This document shows, piece after piece, positions 1 to 13,214 of a DNA stretch of 64,000 bases (position 1 is its first letter; every line of letters starts with the position of its first letter). The position numbers and the translations under genes were made by a program. This DNA is from Straminergon stramineum. Taxonomy: Eukaryota; Streptophyta; Bryopsida; Hypnales; Calliergonaceae. The stretch is taken from the NCBI GenBank assembly GCA_963920665.1, contig OY987267.1:22940001-23004000 (forward strand), written 5' to 3'. Below the pieces are notes generated by a model that was not told the origin of the DNA, made no database searches, and saw only the letters and a list, made by a program, of their open reading frames with translations.

Positions 1-336
1 CTCTTTTGGGCCAATTGGTAATCACACTTCAAAAATTCATAAGAAATTCATACTTTGTTAGAAAAATAATATTTCAATTGCTCTCTTCTTTTCTCACAAA
101 TGTCTTTGTATGGAAAAAACTCTAAGTTTTTTTGCTAATTGTAATAGGGCAAAACACTCATCCTACTTGTCATAGGCAGGTTTACTTTAATTGTAAATTT
201 GCCAATTGATACTTCAAAGTATTGTAGGGGTTTTGTCCACTAATTGGAATAGTCACTACGTGGTGATTGAGTCTATGTGGTAAATGGCATGTTTACTCTA
301 TCGGTTGACCATGTTTTTTATTCTTGATTCTTGATT

Positions 337-985
337 CTAACCCCTCAATGATGAAGGTCTTTTTTGAGCTTCTTGGTATTTGGTCTAAATTGAAACAAAA
401 AAAAACATTTTCACAAGCTTTGTTAATTTCTTTTGAATAGTAACTACATAAACTTCAAACTAGATATGTTAGTGATCATATGGAAAAAGAAAATATAACA
501 ATTTCACTTATGAATTGAAAGATCATAATGTTTGATCATGAAGGTGTTGAAATTATAAAAGTACCTTGAAATCTTTCAATCCTCTTTTCATGTATCAAAA
601 TTGAAAATTGGTCACCAAAAAAGTATGAGGTTAAAAAGCATAAAATGCCTAACTCCAATCAATTTATAGCTTATCAAAAGCTATTCTACAATTTTTTAAA
701 ATAAATTTCTAATGTATCTTTTCTCCAAGTTCTAGTGAATTTGAGGCTAGTTTCTAAGAGCCCTCAATACTAGAAAATCAAGATTTACAGTAGACACCCT
801 TGCATAAAATCTTGAATAGAAAAATTACAATCATTCATTTTCAAAATCAGATTTTAGATACTAAAACTAGACTTTAAAGGAAAAATTTCAAAAATATAAA
901 ATAATAAAAATAATAACTTGGTAAGGTGATGTTCAAGTTCAAAATATTGACAACAATAGAATTTGGGGCCAAGTAGGATTGCCCC
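337..985 (+). repeat. TTAACCCC-ended short element, copy 1
   Basis: This AT-rich non-coding repeat is shared with 22200-22797 (same orientation) and 56516-57204 (opposite orientation). The left end at 337-357 is a worn form of the terminus TTAACCCCTAAATGCCCAAG that is clean in copy 3. Inside it the blocks near 470-560 and 600-660 match the other copies. The right terminus is too degraded to place exactly. The length of about 650-690 bp, short terminal inverted repeats and lack of coding capacity fit a non-autonomous DNA transposon (MITE). Bases 1-336 show nothing recognisable. Confidence 0.7.
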
Positions 986-1689
986 TCTTATTGCCCCATC
1001 CAAAGTAAATGTAAAAATTGGCCCCTATTTTGTGCCGCATAAATTTTGTATTTCTCCATCACTACTACCTCATTGGAGGCCATCTGATTGCAAATATGAA
1101 CTCAGAATTTGCAAATTTTATCATGGGTGGCAAATAGAAAAATTCAATGTTATTTCCATCAATAAAATACACAACAATAAGGGGGTTAGTCCTTCTTGGC
1201 CTATAATTTGGTGCTTTAGGCATTTAGAGGATCATGTTTCTTCGGAAGAAAAAAAATGAAGAAAATGACAAACTATGTGAAACAGGGTCATTGTGCAAAA
1301 CAAGTTGTTGTATGGTTTTTCTATGTTTTTTGGATCAAATGAATGAAAACTCTTTGCATGAGTGGAATACCTCCATGATGCATGACATTAAATCCTTCCC
1401 AAGAAGCAAGCCTAGGCTAACATGGTCCTTGGTATTAGGCATGGAGCCTAGCCTAGCGCCACTACTGTCTATGGCCTCAACTATAGGTGTCATTGCAAGA
1501 AACACTTGCCGTTTTCTGTAACATTTTGAAAAAATGGTTTGTATTCAACGCTATTACTTTTGATTTATAAGCCTAATGCCCAAACCAAAAAATTCTACCC
1601 TAGAATTTTTTTTATTTCAATTATATCCCTCATTTTTCAAAAATTAAAAAAAAACATTTTATATTTAAAATTCAAGTTTGTGAAGCATA

Positions 1690-2043
1690 GTTGTTCTGTC
1701 GAACACATTTTGGGGTTGGGTGTCGAGTTGTTTGTTTGATGTCGCGTATCGTACAAGACGAGTGTCGTTTATACATGACAATTTTGACGAATAAAGCCTT
1801 ATCCTAATAGCAGAGATAATTTGAAATTTCATTTTATTTATGATCCATAATTAAGAATGGAATAAGTGATTATTAAATTGAGACACTTCAAGAAAATGAA
1901 ACTCAAATATGTCAAGATTGGAAATAGAAAGTGTTTTATTTGAAAGTCAACCTTAAAGTTGACTTTATTAGACGGACAAGGGGGTCTACTAGACGTGTTG
2001 GACGTCGTGTTCGTCGTGTTGTCGAGTTGTTCGGCCGAACAAC
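1690..2043. repeat. Segment bounded by two GTTGTTC...GAACAAC palindromes
   Basis: A perfect 18-bp palindrome sits at 2026-2043 (GTTGTTCGGCCGAACAAC) and a worn relative at 1690-1706. Between them are many CG dinucleotides, unusual for the AT-rich surroundings. Two longer plus-strand open stretches at 963-1521 have no recognisable features, so I call no gene in 986-2054. Confidence 0.4.
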
Positions 2044-2054
2044 CATGTTGTGAA

Positions 2055-2745
2055 GTAATCACACTTTTAGGTTTAGGGTTTTTTTATACTAAATACCAAT
2101 TCAAATTAATGATTTTTCACTGAAATTTCTGTGGTATATTCCTATAGTAGGTAGACGTCCTTACTAAAGGGCATCTAAAAAAACATTATTTTGTGTCCTC
2201 CATGTTTGCACAAAGAGGGCTCCCTTGCGAGTGTACTTATAAACTTAGAAATGTTTTTGACCTCATTTTAAAAATCAAATCTCATCACCATAAAGTCTTT
2301 TCTATTGTAAAATTTCTTGTTTTTTTGAAAATTTATTTTCCTATTTTCTACAAATTAAAATGTCTCAATTGTATTTTCTTCACCACAATTATATGTCCAA
2401 AAAGTTGTCCCAATAAATACAATTGGGAAATTTTAATTTGTAGAAAATAGGAAAATAAATTTCAAAAAAATGAAAAATTGGCCATTGGAAAAGACTTCAT
2501 AGTGATGAGATTTGATTTTTAAAATGAGGTCAAAAACATTTTTAATGCTTACAAATGCACGCAAGGGAGGCCTCTTTGCACAAACGTGGAGGACATAAAA
2601 TAATGTTTTTTTAGATGCCATTTGGTAGGCACATGAAATTTTTTCTACCTACTATAAGAATATACCACAAAAATTTCAACCAAAAATCATTGATTTGAAC
2701 CCGTATTTAGTATAAAAAAACCTTAAACTTGAAAATGTGACATAT
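2055..2745. repeat. Long foldback (hairpin) element
   Basis: The two halves are inverted copies centred near 2400. For example 2077-2091 pairs exactly with 2708-2722, and the match continues inward to about 2378/2415, leaving a loop of roughly 35 bp. The outer ends resemble TCACACTTTTAGGTTTAGGG and its complement. A 320-bp stem with no coding capacity is typical of a foldback or MITE element. The arms differ by scattered substitutions, so the insertion is not recent. Confidence 0.85.
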
Positions 2746-3349
2746 TAATGAAAGGGACATTTAAAAATAAAATAATTTCTAAAAATTTCTAAAAAATAAG
2801 AAATATGATGACAATTAAGTTAACTAGAAATCTGTTTTTAATTTTTGGCATTGGATTTTAAATTCATAAGTTATAGTGGATGACAAGAGAGTCACTCTAA
2901 TTGTGACAAGAAAATAGGCCGGTGTTTCTTACAATGACCCATGGGACCATGCCCCCGATAGAGCAATGAAAGACACCTACATACATCAATGGAACATCAA
3001 TGTCCGATGGGATGTCCTACAAGACGTTAAATGAAAGGATGTCATGGTCAAAGAAGACCCTTGTTCTTCATAACACGGTATGCTACAATATGATTTCATC
3101 CTTTGCAATTCTTGTAGAAAATGATCACTTTAAGTACTTTAGGTTTTATGGTGGTAGCTTAGGGTTGGTTGTCTTTTTCCTACATTCCCTATAGTCTCAA
3201 TTGTTCATGAAACAACTACGTGTTTGAGTCACATGTGGAGATTGCAATGGAGCCTAAAGATGATGTTCTAAAACGTTTTGTCATGTGTATGGTTATAGGA
3301 TGGGTCAATCTTTGTGGTTTCATTAGAAAAATTCTGAACTCTAAATAGG

Positions 3350-3560
3350 GCTGCAAAATTTTGCACCCCCGTGGTGCAATTATGGAAAAAAATAAAAATA
3401 AAAAATTATTTTTTATTTTTAAAAATTCAGCACCACATCAGATTGACTGTTTTTTTTATTTAAAATTATTTTTTTTAATATTTTATTTTTCAAAAAAAAA
3501 AAATTATTTTTATTTTTTTAATTTTGTACTTGCACCGTGGGGCTACCGAAAATCTAATAC
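3350..3560. repeat. Small AT-rich hairpin with GGTGCAA ends
   Basis: Near 3360-3385 and 3530-3550 are roughly inverted copies of a CCCCGTGGTGCAA-like motif. They flank 150 bp of almost pure A/T with long A and T runs that can pair. It is probably a tiny MITE. The match is imperfect. Confidence 0.4.
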
Positions 3561-5430
3561 TGGGAAGCCTTGTTTAGAGCTCATAATTTTCCTAATGTAA
3601 AGACTTACCTGTCTATTGCTTGAGGTACCACTATATATTATTTGTCTTTCATATAATTTATGGTTTAGAAGTCATTTGTATGTTATTGCTTGAGTGTTGC
3701 TTCCTATTTGAGAGTCATGACACTCTTAGCACTTAAGCTTGAAGACTTTTCTGGTTTACTATGTTTAGCCATTGGAGTCTAGCGGTAATGATTCTCCATG
3801 ATATGTTCTATTTTGATTTGTTGGATTCTAACGGTACACACCACATTTCTACCACTTGCTAGGAAAAGTGTAGGCTACTTGATATAGTCTTCTTTTAGAT
3901 AATAAGGCATGGAAGAAGGTTGTTGATAGATAATCATAGAAGGTGTTGGGGGATTCTGTAGCAATTAGGAAACTAGAAGTGCACATTCTTCACTACAAAG
4001 TATGCAATGACATACATCAAAAAATGAATCCACAATTGGATATAGGATAGACAAGGTGAGGGCTTGTACCCATGCATTTTTTCATTCTTCTAATCCTTGA
4101 TCTTACTAACAAAAACTCACGTTTTGTTCTTTTGTCTAGATGCAAGACTTGATCTCTTTAGATGATGTTGTGAAGATATGGAATGCACTCAAGGTTGTTG
4201 TGTCCCATATTCTTCATGCTGTCTTTGATATTTTCCCAAGGTGGGGGTGGAAGTGAATTTGATGAAGAACACAAGACAACATGAAAAATATGAAGAAAGT
4301 GATAATGATTGCTATAATCTAGTTTTCTTCAAGAACGTGACATTGAGGAAATCATAGTAGGTAAAGCAAAAAGTGAAGAGGATCTAACGATTAGATCATT
4401 GTTGCAATTTTCAACAATCTAGTCTAGACAACCAAAGAATATACGGAGTTGCTTGAATTCCTCATATCAAACTTTGAAAATGCACTACAAAAGCAAAATT
4501 CTCTACTTGCATGTCGAGTGCTAGAATTCAAAACCTTAAGGCCAGATGGGTCTTTTTTGAGGCACCAAGTCACAACTCAGTAAAGAGATACTATAGTTTT
4601 GTGGAGTTGAAGTCTAGGAAGCCATGTTGCACTTGTACCTCCAAGAAATGATATTGAATTAGTGTAGATCATCATTGTAGTACATCGATGCTTAGAATTG
4701 ATTTAGGGACAAATGTTTGTACAATATATATTATGTGTTTATATACTCTTCCTATTTAAGTAATCACCATTTGCTTCAAAATTTTGTCCTTCACATCATT
4801 CTTCTTTAGTATATTAGTCAATAGAAGTTGAAAAATATGTTTTCCTACTTGTTGTTGAGGTGGAGCTACTAAAACAATTAAGGCTTTAAAAACAACTTCA
4901 AATTATTCAATGGTACATTCTATATTCTTGAATGTTTTATTATGGAATATTTCAAGGTGGAAATGGTTTTTAAGCCTCATGTCATTTCAACTTGAAAAGA
5001 ATCATAATTGATTCTACAAAAATTCTAAAACTAATTTTTTCTAAAGTTAGTTTGAAATTTCCTCCATTTCACTTCCAAGAAAAATTCATAAAAAAATTTA
5101 AAAAATTTAAAAATTTAAAAAAAATTTAAAATTGCAAGGGATATGAGCTTTCCAAAGCTAAATGGATATAACCTAGCTTATCTCCTTTAAAATAAAGTTA
5201 GGACCTCTACATGCCCTTAGTATGAACCCATCCAAATATAGAACCCTTGCCATTTGCATGCTTTATCCATTTCATTTGCATGATTTTTGTTCATCAGGGA
5301 TGATTTGCCAAAGTAGCAAGTTTTCAATTGGATCTATTTGGGTGGTCCAAAGTCTAAATCCAAATACTCTTTTGTAATCCAAATACTCTTTTCTGTATAC
5401 TGAGTATTTTGAACCGCTCAGAATAATATA
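3561..5430. other. AT-rich stretch without a clear gene
   Basis: No open frame stands out. Around 4230-4370 on the plus strand a charged, coding-like run (Glu, Lys, Asp rich) can be read for about 40 codons before two stops. It may be a remnant exon, but I cannot assign it. The block at 2746-3349 is equally empty. Confidence 0.4.
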
Positions 5431-6384
5431 TAATACCCTCCATTCCAATTCGTGGCGCCGTTGTCAATGCGGATAGTGACCTTCTAATAGTACTCATAAC
5501 GTAGACCAGGACTCCAGGAGTTGGTGGCAATGATGTGCATCGCCTCTGACAATCTGGTGATGGAAGTGCAGAAGTTTTCCAGCTCCTTGGATCCTCCGAG
5601 CTTGAAATGACAAAGAGTCGATGCCATGCATACTGTAAATATCAATGAAAGCTTGTTTGCTGTGGTGAACAGCGTTTGCCTGGAACTATCTGTTGCAGGA
5701 TGCACTGGAGGATTAGGGTTGCTCAAAATCATTGGAAACACCGAAACCCTAAGACTTTGAATTGGTGATCCATGACAATTTCGACCATGATTGGAATGAA
5801 ATCCGGATTTGGTCTCTGGACTAAAAAGGCCTGTTTAGAGCTGCAGGAACTGCGGCCATCATCATCTTCCCCCATTGCCCGTAAACACACCATTACCCTT
5901 GTCGGCACGACCATGCGTCATCATCTTTGTCAACTCCACGCGGAGCTTCTGCTTGACCGATTGATGACGCTTTGTTAGTTTTTGGACAATGCCCTACTTA
6001 CCAACTTTGTGCGACTCTGTTCGAGCCGATGGCGATTCCGACTGACCAGGGATGCCGAAATGGCGATGGAGTGCGACGCAAGCCACTGCAGCCGAATCCG
6101 GGTAGAGGACTTCGATTCCATTGGTATTTCTGCGTCACTTATGGGGTGGCTTGGAGCCTATGTAGTCGGGTAGAGCATTGGAATACAAGTCAATCCTCTA
6201 TCAGTTCGCGAATGTGACACAGTTTGCTACTTCATTCCTTGGATTCGGTTGAGTCTTTGACCATCAAGCTGCTCCAGTAGACGCTTTCAGTTGCAATCAT
6301 CCCTGTGGAAACGCTTCGTGTTCACTTGAACTTCGCACTGGCTTTTGATCAGATCCACTTAGCCGACTCTGAAGAATTTCAACG
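5431..6384. other. GC-richer region upstream of the ARF copy
   Basis: The GC content rises sharply at about 5450 and stays high to 7100. A minus-strand open stretch (5484-5741) reads like protein but matches nothing I know. The region may hold the promoter and 5' leader of the ARF copy at 6385, or the end of a neighbouring decayed gene. I see no decisive TATA box. Confidence 0.35.
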
Positions 6385-7026
6385 ATGGGGCTGATCCTTA
6401 CGAAGCTTCTCTCCAGTGTGAGCTAGGGGAACCAGAAGCTGGCAGTCCTCATGCTGGGTCTTGACAATGCTGGTACGTAATCCTTCCTGACTGAATTTCT
6501 TGGAGAGTTCAATACTTAATTGCTTTTGAACAATTCGTGCTTGGTGCTTATTTGTCTTGACGTGAAGGGAAGGCGACATTGCTGTACCAATTGAAGCTCG
6601 GGGAGAGGGTGGACGCCATTCCCACCATCGGCTTCAACGTGGAGTCCGTCCAATTCCGCAACGTGAACTTCACGGTGTGGGACGTGGGAGGCCAAGACAA
6701 GATCCGGCCTCTGTGGAAGTACTACTTCCACAACGCTCAGGGGTTGATCTTCGTGGTGGACAGCAACGACAGGGAGCGCCTCGCCGAAACGCGAGACGAG
6801 CTGCAGAGACCGCTGAGCGAGGATGAGCTGCGGGACGTCAAGGTTCTAGTGTTTGCGAAAGCAGGATCTGCTACACGCTGTCGCCATGTCGGAGGTGAGG
6901 GAGAAGCTGGGTTTGGCGACAGTTCGAGCCCAGCAATGGTGCGTGCAGGGCTGTTGTAGCACCACTGGTGAAGGCCTGCACGAAGGCCTCGATTGGCTGG
7001 CCAACGCTCTCCGTGACATCGCCTGA
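6385..7026 (+). pseudogene. ADP-ribosylation factor (ARF) small GTPase, two exons, disrupted
   Basis: ARF proteins are about 181-residue GTPases that recruit coat proteins to Golgi and endosomal membranes. Exon 1 (6385-6472) encodes the N-terminal MGL start, with the myristoylation Gly2, and the GLDNAG part of the P-loop. It ends at a GT donor, and exon 2 (6568-7026) begins after an AG. Exon 2 gives the switch I motif IPTIGFNVE, the interswitch WDVGGQ with its essential Gln, and VVDSNDRER. Three lesions are visible: TAG at codon 14 (6424-6426), a P-loop reading GKAT instead of GKTT or GKST, and a 2-bp loss near 6858 that breaks the NKQD guanine-specificity motif. Downstream of that loss a second frame still encodes a normal ARF C-terminus ending at 7026. 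With the gap repaired the length would be about 182 residues, typical for ARF. The retained intron means this is not a processed retrocopy. Confidence 0.9.
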
Positions 7027-7109
7027 TCTAGGTCCATCCTCTTTTATCTGCACATCGTCAGCCCTCACTGCAGACAGATCTATGTAGATTCAATTGTATA
7101 TTAATTTGA

Positions 7110-7420
7110 AGTGAGCTTCGCTTGTCATCTTTCAAGGTCTTTCTGCACTTGGTGGAGGAATTGTTAGCAGGAATGATATCACTGCATTCATACTTGTGTG
7201 TAGATCTTCTGTCACGAAGTGTTTGTTCCTGAATGCGTTTACTTTGTTAATAAACCGACCTTTTTACCCCTGAATGGATCCCAAGGATTCGGGATGATTG
7301 TAACATAGTTGTTTACACTGTGACCTCTTTAATCTGCCTACCTAGGGTCCCCCCTAAAGGACCATGGTATAGTTTGAAATATGCCGGATGAGTAGAGGTC
7401 CGTAACAATTCAGCTATGTC
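7110..7420 (+). repeat. ARF 3' flank, duplicated at 14590-14960
   Basis: Sequence just downstream of the ARF copy (GGTGGAGGAATTGTTAGCAG and following, ending with a run matching GTTTACACTGTGACC) recurs in diverged form at 14590-14960. This may be the 3' UTR or flank of the parent gene. The region 7421-8189 has open stretches on the minus strand but nothing I recognise. Confidence 0.7.
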
Positions 7421-8189
7421 ATGATTCTTCCACTTTCTGATCTGATACATGATTCAGAGTATTCTTTATTACTTAGGACACTTCTCTGCCTTACAATAGC
7501 GTGTTTCTATGAATTAGTTTGATGAACCTGAGTCTATGAAGTAGCGCGAATGAAGGTAGTGTGCTCAATGCGTGTACCGTACCCCCCTAGTTAACTTGGT
7601 GAATTGTCACTCTCCATGCTCCCTGAACGCCGTAGATGATGAACGTTATCATTTTCATTTCTGAGAATCCGCCTCAAAAAACAAAGCCTACGAGGTTCAC
7701 ATCTTGACAAGGACTAGGAGGCAATGACATCTCCTTAGTCTTTGAAGCTAGTATAGCTCCCCTGTTTGAGGCAGTAGAAGAATTGGTACCAATGCAAGGT
7801 TTGCAAGGGGACGTTGGGCGGCATTTTGCTTTGGCATTCGAGAGCTTGACGAACTGCCAAGCGTGAGTCTTACGTGGCAGAGACCAGTATTTGCCCAGTT
7901 GTGCCGAAGCCAACGTACATCCAAAAAGTATGCAAAATGCATGTCAAGCATCTGGGTCGTGTTTTTATGATCAATCCAAGCCTTGAAGGAGCCATTGTTG
8001 AAAAGATACTTGCAAATGATGAGTGCAAATGATGGGTGTGCCTCTAGGGCAATTGTATGACCAAGACGAGTTCATACTGTTAATGTTGACGCTGATGTGG
8101 TTAAGTTTGAAGATCAAATTCGGTACATTAGCGTGATCTAGGCTCCAAAAATTGGGACATTCATCTACATAAATCTCTCTTTAAAAAAA

Positions 8190-8633
8190 CAAGGGTTAAA
8201 AAAGGTAGAAGCACCTAAATGTGACACTTGTTTGGATCTCTTGAATATGGAGGGTGCATACAAGAAAAAATGTTGTGCATGTGTTAGGAAATGGTTTAGG
8301 AAACCAACATAATTGGTTTTGTATTTTTTTGAGCTTGTATGAATATTTCATGAATTTTTGAAAAGTACTTTGTAGATGCACCTACTGTGGACATTATTTA
8401 GACTAACACCAAAGTGGACATGGAAACACCCAAAAGCAACACTCTCTAAACTTGGATCAAGTGTGGGTGATTGGTTGCTTCTTGGAAAAATGACAACTTG
8501 GAACCTCACATGTCTCCTTTAGAACCCCACTTGTCTACTTTGGGTCCACAAGCACTTGGATTTAGGTTGTTTAATAGGTGTCCGTAAACGACTAGTGTTA
8601 CATTTGGGTGCTTCTAACTTATACCCTAAAATG
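8190..8633. repeat. MITE-like element with ~40-bp terminal inverted repeats
   Basis: The left end (8190-8231) contains GGTAGAAGCACCTAAATGTG. The right end (8592-8633) has the complement in diverged form, CACATTTGGGTGCTTCTA-like. The 440-bp unit has no coding capacity. Confidence 0.6.
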
Positions 8634-11486
8634 TGTCAAAGTCGTAAAATTCTACCAATTTGATGAAATTGAGAGTATTGTCACTAGTCACTGAAATTCC
8701 AATAATCTTGGAAGGTGCCAAACTCAATGGTGACTAGAGCCCTATAATTGGAAGCCAAGCCACTTGTTGGGCTTCTTTCTGGAGTCAGAACGACCTTCTC
8801 AAGGTTTGATCTCCTCAAGACTTGTTGCTATTAATTGCAAAATTCATTCCATCTTTAAGGAGATGTCCTTTGTATTGATCATTGTAGTACCAGTGTTGCA
8901 AAGATTGTGGTCAGTCTAGAAAAGCATGAGGCTTCTGTCTATGGTAGTGCTTGTTTTTATTTTATCAAGAATACAAATATCACTTTATTTATTTATATAT
9001 AATATCAACCTCTCAAAATCTTTACATTAAGCTTTAAACCCTCAAAATTTGGACAAGACACGGTAGTACTCGAATCCCTCTCAAGTTTGGCTACTACATC
9101 ATGACAAGTTCTAAGTCAAAATCCAAATGTAACCCCCAACAATTTGCTTATTGCCTCCTCTCATACCTCCTTCCCTATCATCATCATATATATATCTCAC
9201 CTCTCCTACTTTAACCCCCTATATTATATTTCTAAATCATAATTCTTTAATTGTCTTCCATCATATTTATCTAATTGCCCTCACTCTTACCTTTATATAC
9301 TAGATTAGTATACTAATAAAAGTAAAAGCAATTAGAAAACTACAAGCTAACTAAAAAAAGAACTATCAATCGACCTTTGAATTAATCCTAACTTGTAATT
9401 ATAGAACTAATATTAGAATATATAGATGCCTAATTTTAACTAATAAACGGCCCACATCACAACACCGGTGATGAAGAATGTGAAGGTGGTATGGAACAAA
9501 CACCTCTTCAACCTAAGTCTATTACAATACAACTACCTACCATATTTCAAATTTGAATGTGATAACGAGTTTGTCACCAAGGGCAATGAAAGGAAGATTT
9601 ATTTGTGTAGTATTAGGCATCATAAAATCATAAAGAAACTATTTTATGAACTAGGTAATGGTCAAATTGTAAGGCAATGTGGTTTGTAATTGTATTGCTC
9701 TTAAGTTACAGACCAACAAGAGAGGTAGAAACTTAATTATAGATTGGATTGGCCCAAAATTTGGTCATTATCGTTTTGAACTGGCCAACAACAAGAACTA
9801 AGACACTTGACAATTCTTCAAGACCAATCTAGACAAGAAATCTTCACTTACCTTGTCTTCTTCATCAACAATTCCATTATGTCAATGCATCTCATAAAGA
9901 ACCATGATTATGGTTATATTATGGTTGTACAGAGCCAATCCAAGTAAGCCACATTTAATGAAATTCCTAGTGTTGGCTATTACAAAGTGAATCTAGGTTT
10001 TTAATGTCCAAAGTTGCTCTATAAGGTAGAGACACCTCTGTACTAACATAGTAGGATGCCCTATAGTGGTATACAGTGGGATGTATTGTTGAGTGAAAAA
10101 AATTCTCTCTTTTCCTCTTCTCTTCTTCCCATCCACTTATCTTTCTTCTTGCCCTTTCCATAGTGTGTGGTTGTAGGACATACACTTGATTAAGAACAAG
10201 TTCCAAAGCTAGTTGTGTTAGGTGGAGCTATGAGACAAGGATGGATCCAAATGAAAAATTCACATAGATGTTGAATAAAATATTTCATTCTTGAGGAAAA
10301 CCCTTTTTTTTCCTACATTCTACCTCATCCTTATATTCACATATTGGAAGCTCAATTTTCCCTTCTTCTATAGGCTAAAATACTTTAATTATATGTTTTA
10401 GGTATCTCTAATTATTATCAGGTTCTGTGCATCGCCCTGAGCACACATGCAACTTCCTAACATAGTATTGTACGTAGCACACACATTCTTGCGTGAAATC
10501 TTTTACATTGGAAGCTCTTTCTAATGTGCTTTGTTGTGCACTCCATGCACATTTTTCACCTTGTTCTAACCCTAGACTGCCCAAGGGGACAAATTCTAGC
10601 CACTCAAAATTGAAAAGGGGTCTGTTCACGCACTTAGTGAACTATAATCACTAGAACCAAATACAAGGTCCTTCTCAACTAAATATGTAGAGCAATTGTG
10701 TCCTTGCTGGAGCCATTGCAACATGGTAGTGCTTTGAATGGGTGTCAGATTTAGCCAGAGTAAAACACGGGACTTGGCCATTGCCTTCAATGTCCCAAAT
10801 ATGACTGGGATGAACCAATAGGAGACCATTGGCCTAAGATCCGCTTTACGAGGTAGGGAGAGAATTGTCGCAACGAGGGTTTTGACACGCTAGGGGAGAG
10901 AGGCAAGTGAGGCGTGTGGATTTCATGTATGAAGTTGCATTTGAACTCATCATGTTGAAGCTCTCATGGCCTTGTACTAGCAACACTGGGAACCGCAACC
11001 CTTCCGCTTTGTATTATGTTCAAATTCACGTCCAGCTTTGCCATCACAGTTGTGTCTACAAGCGAAAGCAGTCAGTCTGTTGCTTTGGGTGTGGATTTGT
11101 ATTCATGTGTCAAGATCCATGCTTTGCTAAAGTTCATTCGTCCAAGAAATAGGCACTTCGTGCTTCTAAATCTACCCTATGTCATCACCGCAACTAACTA
11201 AATTGTCATTTTTGTGTTTGTCATTTTCTATAGTGTGGATGGTGGCAACTAGCCCCATACCAAGCATGGGTCCCTTAGTTGCAGCGACAAACGCTTGAGA
11301 GTGAAGACACCTCACTTTGAGTCGAGATAGGACTCAAATTATTGGGTAGGTTCACCACTAGGCATTCCAACTTCAAGCTGATGCATCCGCCTTGCTCCCT
11401 TCAACCCAAACCTTATCTTGTGGCTTTTTTTTCTAGTAGACCATAGGACAAAGATAGTATTTTTCCAACAAGACTTATTGGCTAGT
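8634..11486. other. AT-rich stretch with coding-like fragments
   Basis: Most of this is AT-rich with a short (AT)n tract near 9190. On the minus strand, 10829-10626 and 10629-10408 read as two protein-like pieces (about 67 and 73 residues, the second cysteine-rich) that could be decayed exons of one gene. I do not recognise them. No other feature is supportable here. Confidence 0.35.
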
Positions 11487-12730
11487 TGTCATGCCCCTAT
11501 CTCCATGGGGTGCCCGAAGTGCCTTAGTGAGCAAGGGGGGACCTTGGGGGTGACTTCCCAAGCCTTGCAATAGGCTATGAAGGGAGAAATGAGAGACTCC
11601 CGAGCAAATAGGGCGCAATAGCGTCTTGGTTATGAAGGTCATAGTGATAGGTCATACATGCTTGGAAAGCTCTTGAGAATACGCTTCTAACCGTCCAAAG
11701 AAAGTGTGTTTTGGACTAGTAGGCTAGAAGTTATGGCCGTTCAAAGTTGGGGGTGTCCCGGTGGCGCCGGGACACTCAAAGGCTAGGTGTGAGGGGTTCT
11801 TAAGGAATCACTCAACAAAGCATGGCATGTAGCATATCAATGGAAAGATACAAAGACAAGTGACCTATAATGCCTAGCATTACGAAGTTCTATGACATGA
11901 GCCAAAAGTTATGGCCAAGAGAAGGGCCGTGGTGAAGGCATGACGCCACTCCCAATGAATTCGAATCTTTGGAGGGCCATAACTTTGTGAGAACTTGTCC
12001 AAATGGGACAAGTGAGCAGTCCATCGACATCTACTCGTTGCGTAAATATCCGAAATGAACTCGCATGTGGGATTTGAAGCTCTGAAGACAAAGTTACACC
12101 ATTTGGAAGTTCAGGAGTCCAAACGGAGTGGGAACTTGGGGATTTCAGTTGGAAACGGGTGGTCTTCCAAAACCCAAGGGGGTTTGGGAAGTCCCTTTGA
12201 CCCACAAGGGGGGGGGCTACTGAAGACTATAGAGAGTACTATAGGAGGGGTTGGTCTCCCTCCTCACTCCCTCTTGGAGCCTTGATGAGTCTCGGTGACT
12301 CATGGGTGGTGTTGTAACTTCACCACCGGCTTCAAGGCTCCTTGGGACACTTGTGTGTGTGTCCTGAAGCACCGATTGGTTGAAGTTCCACTCCTTGCTA
12401 GGCCTTTGGTAATGTGTCCTGAGTTGTGAGTCTCGATTAGTGTTGGTGTGAGAGTAATAAATGCACAATGGGCCTAGTATGAAATGGGGTGACAACCAAA
12501 GGTGGTTAGGACCGTGGTGAGTAGTGCCACCATGAGTCCTAGCACAGTAAGATGGAAGTTCCGCCCCATGTTACCAAGTGACATGCTAAGTACCATAAGT
12601 GGGGTGCGTACTAGAAGTCCCGGGCACCACGACTTAGCAATGTGAGTTGGAAATGGGAACTAATGTTGAGAGTGCATGGCATGTGTAGTGTTAGTTAGTT
12701 GGGCCTAGTATTGGGCCTGGTATTGATACC
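11487..12730 (+). mobile_element. LTR-like block D, copy 1
   Basis: This block starts TGTCATGCCCC and aligns with 51205-52440, which starts TGTCACGCCCC. Shared landmarks are GAGCAAGGGGGGACCTTGG, CATGCTTGGAAAGCT, a G-run followed by GAGAGTACTAT, and GCATGTGTAGTGTTAG near the end. The TGTCACGCCCC start and about 1.2-kb length are usual for plant LTRs. I could not find the matching end or a target duplication, so it may be a solo or truncated LTR. Confidence 0.65.
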
Positions 12731-13214
12731 GATATTGGAGCATGGTGAGCCCTAAAAGCTGTAAAGGGCTCTTGAAGTCTGGTTGGAGCCGTAAGGTGTT
12801 TCTAGGGCCGCAACACCAATTCTCATTTTGACAACGCCATAGAGGGTTTGAGTTCTCACCCATTATGGATTTTGAATTTTGAGCAATGCTTGAGCCATTG
12901 CCTACTTCCCTGCTTTCATAACTAAATCGAATTTTTTGATGCCTTGCGGCCTTATTATATTCCATTCTTTTATATGTATAGCTTCATCACTACTTTGTTA
13001 TTTGTGTTCATTCCCGAGCTTGAACGGAGACAATATGAATTTTTAGATTCTTATCATGGCCTTGGTTCCTTCATGGATTCTTAGAAACTGTATGTGCTCA
13101 GTCCCTCCCTGCGTTGCCCAAGAAGTTTATGTCGACGAGAAGTAGCTTGTGGCACTCATGACCACTTTCTAGTTTGTTCTGGTCACCCATCAACAAGTGA
13201 GACTAGCTACTCAC

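Noticed and set aside
963..1739. Three overlapping plus-strand open frames
   Set aside because: There are no domains, no splice borders and no codon pattern. They look like chance frames.
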